Source: Flaviaestuariibacter flavus
GTDB lineage: Bacteria; Bacteroidota; Bacteroidia; Chitinophagales; Chitinophagaceae
Direction of reading: 5' to 3'
Assembly (NCBI RefSeq): GCF_004337505.1
Contig: NZ_SJZI01000044.1
Location: forward strand, 35,319-99,318
Length of the DNA stretch: 64,000 bases
A program made the position numbers and the translations under genes. A model generated the notes under the pieces. It saw only the letters and a list, made by a program, of their open reading frames with translations, was not told the origin of the DNA and ran no database searches. Of the stretch, positions 58,204 through 64,000 are shown piece by piece. Numbering within the stretch: the stretch's first letter is position 1; every line of letters starts with the position of its first letter.

Positions 58204-58948
58204 GAGGCCTGCGGCCTCTCATTTTTCACGATGGCACGACGGCACTACGGCACGACGGGGATTTTTTGTTCACCACAGAACATAGCGGCTCATATCAAGT
58301 AACTGTCGTGCCGTAAAAAGCATGCGGCGCTCATTCCTGCACGGGGATGATAAAGTCATTTACCACCCGGCGAATGCCATCGCGCAGCAACGGCACTCCG
58401 AAGTTGATCAGCAAACCAAGCCGGATTCGCGAAAGCCGGAGATAGGAGATGACCGTTCTGTAATATTCCTTATGCAGGTCGGTCTGCGACTTGAGCTCTA
58501 CCAGCACAGTGTGGTTTACAATGAGGTCGGCACGGCAGGCTCTTGGTCGCCGCAAACTTTCGTGTACAAGAGGAATATGCTGCTGGCGCTGTACATGAAA
58601 CCCTCGCTTCTTTAGCTCGTATTCCATCAGGTCTTCGTAAATACTTTCCAGCAGCCCCGGGCCATAAAGGCGATGCAGGTAATAGGCAACGTCCAGAATC
58701 GCCGCCGCAATCACTTCCTGGTCTGTGATCATAGATTTTGATTTACACGCAAGTTCTTTCCATTCTTCTGTAGAACCTTGTGTAAACATTCAGGAATCAG
58801 TGGTGTTTTTCCCAAGAAATCGTGCTGAAAGTTCTCCGGGCCATTCCGAAAGAGCGCAACGATCCGACCTACAGCATTTTGTAAAAAAATGAAAACGTCG
58901 TGCCGTTGTGCCGTCGCGCCGTTGTGAACTCAAGGCTGCCTGCAGCCT
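58204..58948. mobile_element. Family E element 2, carrying a GxxExxY nuclease gene
   Basis: Left end: GAGGCCTGCGGCCTC hairpin (58204-58218) and TCACGATGGCACGACGGCAC arm (58226-58257). Right end: inverted arm CGTCGTGCCGTTGTGCCGTC (58896-58927) and AGGCTGCCTGCAGCCT hairpin (58933-58948). Between them is only the GxxExxY gene. The hairpins lie 8 bases after the LytTR stop and 7 bases after the kinase stop. An extra inverted fragment is at 58304-58319. Mobility is inferred. Confidence 0.62.
58331..58732 (-). CDS. GxxExxY family (PD-(D/E)XK nuclease-like) protein
   Basis: The 133-residue protein from ATG 58732 has the family motif in GPGLLESIYEDLMEYEL and the PD-(D/E)XK residues Asp in ADLIVN and Glu-x-Lys in VELKSQ. 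These are features of the TIGR04256/PDDEXK_3 group, whose members occur in many copies in some genomes and are of unproven function. ATG 58789 would add 19 residues; the shorter start fits the family better. It is the sole gene between two inverted family E arms. Confidence 0.9.
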   Translation of the reverse strand: MITDQEVIAAAILDVAYYLHRLYGPGLLESIYEDLMEYELKKRGFHVQRQQHIPLVHESLRRPRACRADLIVNHTVLVELKSQTDLHKEYYRTVISYLRLSRIRLGLLINFGVPLLRDGIRRVVNDFIIPVQE

Positions 58949-58954
58949 ATCCAT

Positions 58955-61231
58955 CTAGCTATTGGGAAGCGTCACACTAAAACGCGTGCCCTGCTCCTGG
59001 CGGCTGGCCGTGATGCTTCCCTGGAGCTGCTCCACGAAGGTCTTGCAGAGCAGCAGGCCGAGGCCGGTGCCTTTTTCATTGGCGGTGCCACGGCGGCTGT
59101 CGGTGACCCCTGTATAATTACTGTTGAAGCGTGCGGCCATCTCCTCGCTCATCCCGATGCCGTCGTCGATGATATCGATGCAGACGTCCTTGCCCGTCGA
59201 CAGGGCGCGCACGCCTACGGTGCCGCCGTCGTTCGCGTATTTGGCGGCATTGCTCAGGAGGTTGCGGAGCACCACGCTCAGCATGTTGCGGTCGGTGTGG
59301 ACCACGAGATTTTCCGGGATGGCCAGCTGCAGTTGCACATGCTTGCTTTCCAGGTGGTGGCTGATGGTGTGCAGCACTTCTTCGGCCAGGGGGCGCAGCG
59401 CTACGGGCTCGGTGGACGCACGGAAACCTTTCATCTGCGAGGCGGCCCAGATAAGCAGGTTGTTCATCAGCGTGGAGGTATGCGTGAGGCTCGACTTGAG
59501 TTCGCCGGCATAAGCAGCAAGCTTTTCCTGCCGCAGGTTGCCGCCTTCGAGCAGTTGGATGAAGGATACCAGCGAGCTCACCGGCGCGCGCATATCGTGG
59601 CTTACCACGCCGAATATCTTGTCTTTGACCACGGACAGCTGCTGCAGTTCTTCTTTCTGCGCGTTGATGATGCGGTTGAGGCGCCTTGTTTTGGCGCGAT
59701 CGTAAAAAATCAACCCGGCAAGACCCGTGAGCAGCAGCAGGGCGATGATGAAAACGCCCTGCACTTTTTTGTCGGTGGCGAGCTGCAGCTGCTGGCTGCT
59801 GATCTTGCGGTTGCTTTCGGCGCGCTCGAAGCCGGCGCGCAGCAGGTGCTTGTCGAGCTCGGCCTCCTTGCGGTCGCGGGCGATCTGGAGCGCCTGCTGC
59901 CGCTGCAGGTAGGAAAGGCGCTGCAGGTCTTTTTCCTTGCTGATCAACTCCACTTTCTGTTGCTCCACCAGCAGCTGTTGCTGGCGCTGGGCGGCGAGCA
60001 GCAGTTGCTGCTTCAGCTTGCCGTCGGTGAGTTGCTGCTGCAGGCGGTAGTCGTTTTCGCGGATGGAGAAATCGAGCTTCAGCTGGCGGCGCGTGATGTC
60101 TTTTTCCTTTTCGGCGTTGAGCACCTGCTCTTTGAGCGCCACGTGGCTGCGGAAATAATAAAGGGCGCTGTCGGCCATCCCTTTGCGCTCGTAGAGGGTG
60201 CTGAGGGCTTCGGCGGCTTCCTGCTCGTTGCTGAGGATGCCGGCGCCGGCGCTCACCCGGAGGCATTCCAGCAGGGCGGCGCGGGCGCGGTCCAGCTCGC
60301 CGGTGCGGAGCCCGAAACTGCCCGTGGCCAGCAGCACGTTGACCAGGTCGGGGATGTCGCCGCTGCGCCGCGCGATCTGCACCGCCAGCTCAAAGTGACG
60401 CGCGGCGGACGACAGGTTGCCTTCGTCCTGGTACCAGCGGGCGATATTGGTGTACACTTCGGCCTGCAGCGACTTTGCGCTTTCGGCATGCTCGGTGATG
60501 TACAGGGCCTGCTGCAGGTATTCGAGGGCGAGCTTCCTTTTTTCGGCGGGGTCGATGCCGTTGTGGCGCAGGTCGGCGTCGCTGGCGGAGGAGAGGCTGC
60601 CGGCGAGGCTGCTATAGGCGAGCGCGGTGCCATAATGCAGGCCCTTGCTTACCGTGTTGAAGATGGCCAGTGCCTTGCGCTTGTACTCGATGGCCTTGTC
60701 CTGCTGCTGCATGTCGCCATACACAATGCCGATGTTCATATACGAGCTGCTGGCATTTTCGGTGTCGCCCATTTCGTTGTACAGGTTGATGGCCTGCTGG
60801 CTGGCGTCGAGCGATTTGGGATAGTCGGTGATGGACGAATAAAGCGCGCTCAGGTTCAGGTAAATGCCCGCGAGAAAAGGCTTGTCGCCAGTGCGCTGTG
60901 CCGCTGCGATGGCTTTTTCGTAATAACCCACGGCGGCCAGGTAGTTGGCAGCGCCGTGGTAGCATACGGCGAGGCGGCGGTATACGCCGGGCAGGAGGCG
61001 CTGCCCGGGAAGGGCGCGTGCCACCTCCACCGCGCGGGCACCCCAGGCCTCCATCTGCGTGTAATTCTTCATCCGCGCATACTGGCGAAGGACGGCCGTT
61101 AGCTGCATCACCTTGGCGGAGTCCTGCCTCGGGTTGGCCGCCACGATGGCCAGCAGGCTGTCGATGGGCGCCTGCTGGGCGCTGCCGTACAGTCCGGACA
61201 ATAGAAGCAGGATAACGCACAATCGTCTCAT
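58955..61231 (-). CDS. TPR-domain sensor histidine kinase
   Basis: The 758-residue protein has a signal peptide (LCVILLLLSGLYGSAQ), about six to seven TPR units in residues 40-370 (for example YLAAVGYYEKAIAAAQ, KAIEYKRKALAIFN), a long coiled coil, one membrane helix near 490-512 (IIALLLLTGLAGLIFY), an H-box (VVSHDMRAPVSSL) and an HATPase (NLLSNAAKYA, DDGIGM, GTGLGLLLC). The TPRs are periplasmic, as usual for this Bacteroidota type. The likely output is a LytTR or receiver partner; none is encoded directly beside it on the same strand. Confidence 0.92.
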   Translation of the reverse strand: MRRLCVILLLLSGLYGSAQQAPIDSLLAIVAANPRQDSAKVMQLTAVLRQYARMKNYTQMEAWGARAVEVARALPGQRLLPGVYRRLAVCYHGAANYLAAVGYYEKAIAAAQRTGDKPFLAGIYLNLSALYSSITDYPKSLDASQQAINLYNEMGDTENASSSYMNIGIVYGDMQQQDKAIEYKRKALAIFNTVSKGLHYGTALAYSSLAGSLSSASDADLRHNGIDPAEKRKLALEYLQQALYITEHAESAKSLQAEVYTNIARWYQDEGNLSSAARHFELAVQIARRSGDIPDLVNVLLATGSFGLRTGELDRARAALLECLRVSAGAGILSNEQEAAEALSTLYERKGMADSALYYFRSHVALKEQVLNAEKEKDITRRQLKLDFSIRENDYRLQQQLTDGKLKQQLLLAAQRQQQLLVEQQKVELISKEKDLQRLSYLQRQQALQIARDRKEAELDKHLLRAGFERAESNRKISSQQLQLATDKKVQGVFIIALLLLTGLAGLIFYDRAKTRRLNRIINAQKEELQQLSVVKDKIFGVVSHDMRAPVSSLVSFIQLLEGGNLRQEKLAAYAGELKSSLTHTSTLMNNLLIWAASQMKGFRASTEPVALRPLAEEVLHTISHHLESKHVQLQLAIPENLVVHTDRNMLSVVLRNLLSNAAKYANDGGTVGVRALSTGKDVCIDIIDDGIGMSEEMAARFNSNYTGVTDSRRGTANEKGTGLGLLLCKTFVEQLQGSITASRQEQGTRFSVTLPNS

Positions 61232-61316
61232 GTGAATGCAGCTAAGTTTGGTGGGCTTCGTCGGCGGCGGGTGAAGGGTAGTCTGTAAAGTTAGGGTTTC
61301 TAGCGGGTTGATGTGA

Positions 61317-61710
61317 CGGCCGCAAGCGGCCGCTGTTCGCTACGGCACGACGACACGACGGCACGACGTTATCAGGAAGGCGTCTCTGAATCGCCGTGGA
61401 GAGATCCCGATGCCGCGCATCGGGATGACAAGTCTTGGGTAATATACCGGGCGGCAGTCGCAAGTCCGGGAGCAGCACCACGGGCCGCCCTGTTCCTTTC
61501 TTTAAGCCCCTGTCATCCTGATCGCTTGCGATCGGGATCCTATTACCGCCGCGGCCCCGGAAGAAATTTAGAGACGATGTTTTATAAGCGCTTCAGGAGC
61601 TCGATTGACCTTCAACCTACACCCCGGGATGGGTTTGCTTACAGGCAAGGTTTTTTCGTCGCGCCGTCGGGCCGTAGTGCCTTTGTGCAAAAAAAAGGGC
61701 CGCAAGGCCC
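61317..61710. repeat. Family E element 3, with a family A repeat inside
   Basis: Left end: CGGCCGCAAGCGGCCG hairpin (61317-61332) and TACGGCACGACGACACGACG arm (to 61368). Right end: inverted arm TTCGTCGCGCCGTCGGGCCG (61656-61688) and GGGCCGCAAGGCCC hairpin (61697-61710), which doubles as the terminator of the M29 gene because an A run before it gives a T run on the minus strand. The family A copy at 61403-61539 lies between the arms. Confidence 0.7.
61403..61539. repeat. Composite palindromic repeat, family A, copy 3
   Basis: The element is GATCCCGATGCCGCGCATCG with GGATGACAAG, the inner pair GGGCGGCAGT/CCACGGGCCGCCC, then TGTCATCCTGATCGCTTGCG and ATCGGGATC. It keeps the order of parts seen in copies 1 and 2 although it is about 12 bases shorter in the centre. 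Confidence 0.8.
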
Positions 61711-61718
61711 TCGCTGAC

Positions 61719-62936
61719 TTAATCCAGTTGAAACTCCCCGTCTTTATAAATCACCCGCTCGCTGCCATCCGCAAGCGTAGCCGTTACGGTGCGGTTGGCG
61801 GTGCTGATGATATCGGTATGCACCTTGGGGCAGCTGTTATAACCCATGGCTGCCCACTGCTCGTCGGGGATGGCGGAGAAGTCGCCGGGGTAGGTGTCTT
61901 TGTAGGCGTTGCCCAGCGCGATGTGGGTGTTGCCGTTGGCGCCGCCCATGTTCTCATCGTACAGCGTGGTGGCCATGAAGCGGGTGATGCGCGAGTGGCG
62001 GCGGTCGGTGAGGGAGAACTCGCCCACCTTGTCGGCATTCTCCTGCGCGATCATTTCCCGGAGTGCCTCTTCATTTTCGGTGGCGGTGGCTGACACCACG
62101 ATGCCTTTTTCAAAATTCAGCTCGATGCCGGCGATGCGCTTGCCCGAATAATACAGGGGCTGGTTGAAGCGGATCCATCCCTCGGTGCCGCGCCAGTCGG
62201 GCGAGGTGAAGATCTCGAAGCTCGGGATGTTCTTGCCGCCACCGGAGAGCCACTTGCGGTTGGGGCCGATCTGCACGCGCAGGTCGAGGTCGGCGCCGGT
62301 GAGGTGGAGGCTTTCGATGGCGAGGGCGTCGAGCTTGTCCTTGATGGTTTCGATCTCGGCCTGCACCTGGCGCCAGCGGGCCACGGGATCGTCTTCGCGG
62401 AGGTAGCAGGCTTCGATGATCTGCTCCCAGTAGTCTTCGAGGGACAGGCCCGCCTCGTCGGCCATCGACCGGGTGCCATAGAGGCAGAGCGTCCACGACA
62501 GCCTGCCGGCGGCTTCCTTTTCCTCGCGCATCTTCATGTAGGGCGCGCGGGCGCTCATCATGCGGCTGATACGTGCCGCGGGGATGCCCTCGAGGTAGTG
62601 CACGTCGGGCTCCGACACGATGAACAGGATATGATCGGTGGCCTCGACGATGCCGCGCCAGTAGGGTGCGGCAAAGAAGCCCACCTGCTCTTCGGAGCCT
62701 TGCTGCAGCAGGTAGCGGGCCAGCGAGTCGGCCTGCGTATTATCGGGGCTGTAATTGGTAATGAGATTGCCGCCGGCGGCATACACTTCGCGGCCGATGG
62801 CGAGAAAGAGGTCACGGGTGCATTCCTGCCCTACGAGGAAGACGGTATCACCCGCGTTAATGCCCTTGCCGTGGTTGAGGGCATAGCGCACCATTACCTG
62901 GGCGTATCTGGAAAGAAGGTCCTTTGATAATTGCAT
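61719..62936 (-). CDS. M29-family aminopeptidase
   Basis: The 405-residue protein matches the M29 (thermophilic aminopeptidase/AmpS, PepS) family: NIPSFEIFTSPDWRGTEGWIRF holds the metal-binding Glu region, and ENMGGANGNTHIALGNAYKD holds His and Asp ligands near the C-terminus. It should release N-terminal residues from peptides in the cytoplasm with two bound metals. It has no signal peptide. Start ATG 62936; a near-consensus -7 box on the minus strand (TATCTTCG, about 62952-62959) lies just upstream. Confidence 0.92.
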   Translation of the reverse strand: MQLSKDLLSRYAQVMVRYALNHGKGINAGDTVFLVGQECTRDLFLAIGREVYAAGGNLITNYSPDNTQADSLARYLLQQGSEEQVGFFAAPYWRGIVEATDHILFIVSEPDVHYLEGIPAARISRMMSARAPYMKMREEKEAAGRLSWTLCLYGTRSMADEAGLSLEDYWEQIIEACYLREDDPVARWRQVQAEIETIKDKLDALAIESLHLTGADLDLRVQIGPNRKWLSGGGKNIPSFEIFTSPDWRGTEGWIRFNQPLYYSGKRIAGIELNFEKGIVVSATATENEEALREMIAQENADKVGEFSLTDRRHSRITRFMATTLYDENMGGANGNTHIALGNAYKDTYPGDFSAIPDEQWAAMGYNSCPKVHTDIISTANRTVTATLADGSERVIYKDGEFQLD

Positions 62937-62988
62937 GGAAAGGGGTTTCGACGAAGATAGGGTGGGGCGGTCTTGTCGCCAGTGGCGG

Positions 62989-63203
62989 AGGCTGCAAGCA
63001 GCCTTGGATCACGACGGCGCGACGGCACGACGGCACAACGTTTTTTTCTTTTGATAAAAAACGCTCATCGTCATTTGGCTGGAGAAAAGTGATTTTGGAT
63101 AAACCGGGTTCAACATTATTGACGAAAAAGTGCCCATAAGTTTTTTCCTCCGTCGTGCCGTTGTGCCGCCGTGCCGTCGTGAACCAACGGGTCGCAGGCC
63201 CGG
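62989..63203. repeat. Family E element 4 (empty)
   Basis: AGGCTGCAAGCAGCCT hairpin (62989-63004) and TCACGACGGCGCGACGGCAC arm (63009-63040), then an AT-rich centre, the inverted arm CGTCGTGCCGTTGTGCCGCC (63151-63182) and CGGGTCGCAGGCCCG (63189-63203). At 215 bp it carries no gene. Confidence 0.75.
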
Positions 63204-63533
63204 TGTTGCCGCAGATTGTTAACACCTTGTGAACGCCTCCGGGCAAGCATAAAGCTTTCCATTCGCCATCTAATGGTTTCTGCCTGTTTGCGGCTAATGC
63301 GATACTCCGGGCAAGCTTCAAAAAAGCGCCGAAACCATGTAAAAATGCGGCTTTGGACCATCGCTTCATTAGAGGCCTCTAATCGCTAAAACCTAATACT
63401 GGCGCGGGTTTTCGGGCATGCGTACCCGTTGAAAAAGGGCCTCACCCCCCAAAAATCCCTGTTGGCCCCGTGATCGGCCGGGCCCATCTAAAGTCAAAGC
63501 AAATCGCCATTTGTGGGGACTACTTTTACACCG

Positions 63534-63567
63534 CGCCGCAAGGCATTGACCGCCGCAAGGCATTAAC
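63534..63567 (+). repeat. 17-bp tandem duplication before the last gene
   Basis: CGCCGCAAGGCATTGAC is followed at once by CGCCGCAAGGCATTAAC. The pair lies in the leader of the lipoprotein gene, after a -7-like TACTTTTA at about 63520. A related smaller repeat, CTTAACCTAACC, lies next to the start codon. Confidence 0.7.
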
Positions 63568-63597
63568 CTAACCGTTCACCACTTAACCTAACCTCCG

Positions 63598-64000
63598 ATG
63601 AAACAACACCGCGTTTCGAGCCTGGCATTCCTGTGCCTCGCACTGAGTACGACAGTCATCTCCTGTAAGAAGGATGACATTCTCCCGGCCGATCAGCAAG
63701 TGACAGCGACCCCCACTCCCGGCATCAGCACCGAAGGCCTCGCCGCCAATGCTACAGGGACCAACACCCTCGCTACGACAGCCACCACCGCCAACACCGG
63801 ATTTGTGCTGCCTTACTACCGCTCCATCAACTGGGACGGCCGCGCCGACGGTCTCTACAGCCAGACGCAGGCAAGCGCCGACCTCGGCCCCACCGCCTAC
63901 TGGAAAGTGACCTCCGCTTCGCAGACCCAGACCTACAGCAAAATGCTGCAGACGACCCTGCTGAAGAACGCCCTCACGGCGGGCGGCGTTTTCTCGAAGA
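63598..64000 (+). CDS. Secreted lipoprotein, N-terminal part (cut by window edge)
   Basis: From ATG 63598 the frame is open to the window end (134 codons). A lipoprotein signal is clear (LAFLCLALSTTVISCKKDD, Cys23), followed by a Thr/Ala-rich linker and then a domain starting LPYYRSINWDGRADGLYSQT and continuing with AYWKVTSASQTQTYSKML. The start of the domain faintly recalls secreted polysaccharide lyases, but this is weak. The leader has a -7-like box and a 17-bp tandem repeat. Confidence 0.75.
   Translation, partial: MKQHRVSSLAFLCLALSTTVISCKKDDILPADQQVTATPTPGISTEGLAANATGTNTLATTATTANTGFVLPYYRSINWDGRADGLYSQTQASADLGPTAYWKVTSASQTQTYSKMLQTTLLKNALTAGGVFSK

Overview
The window is a stretch of chromosome from a GC-rich member of the Bacteroidota, most like the Chitinophagaceae. 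The reasons are the protein families (SRPBCC, DUF6089-type barrel, BlaR1/BlaI pairs, LytTR regulators, TonB-plug domain, GH5 enzymes, RND efflux), the start regions with a Bacteroidota -7 box (TAnnTTTG) and almost no Shine-Dalgarno sequence, and the many palindromic intergenic repeats. No rRNA, tRNA, CRISPR array, phage or classical IS element was recognised. The assignment is inferred from sequence reading alone.

Layout. 1-7.2 kb: end of a trans-sulfuration enzyme, TIGR02757-type protein, FAD/Rieske oxidoreductase, SRPBCC protein, and a BlaI repressor with a BlaR1-like peptidase fused to a cell-wall amidase, with twin operators upstream. 7.2-16 kb: TPR membrane protein, VOC protein, MFS exporter, PhnA-like protein, a PAS sensor pair, an XRE/S24-like regulator with a receiver protein, and a DUF2306-YARHG fusion. 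16.5-26.3 kb: a compact co-directional cluster of four large proteins of unknown function around a secreted ComEC-like metallo-beta-lactamase-fold protein and a polyprenyl synthase. Two of the unknowns share N-termini. This is the best candidate for an undescribed system. 26.4-33.8 kb: small proteins and the mutasome cassette imuA-imuB-dnaE2; imuA and imuB share an identical 19-bp upstream palindrome, and dnaE2 carries dispersed repeats translated in frame.

33.8-42.5 kb is accessory DNA: repeat doublets, a HIRAN-like pseudogene, an AT-rich AAA_13/RloC-like ATPase, a DUF6261-type gene preceded by eight exact 43-bp tandem units, small secreted paralogs, and a GIY-YIG nuclease gene between inverted repeat copies. 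42.6-51.2 kb: aldo/keto reductase, PAS kinase, outer-membrane barrel, YceI protein, two RRM proteins and two GH5 glycoside hydrolases. 51.4-57.1 kb: a complete RND tripartite efflux operon. 57.4-64 kb: LytTR regulator, a GxxExxY nuclease gene between inverted arms of a repeat, TPR histidine kinase, M29 aminopeptidase and the start of a lipoprotein.

Two themes link the regions. First, dispersed head-to-head repeat families fill most gaps, and two of them enclose small nuclease genes (GIY-YIG and GxxExxY), which suggests nuclease-associated repeat cassettes. Second, signalling and stress functions dominate the ordinary genes: four PAS or histidine-kinase proteins, two receivers, BlaI/BlaR1, a mutagenic polymerase cassette and drug efflux.
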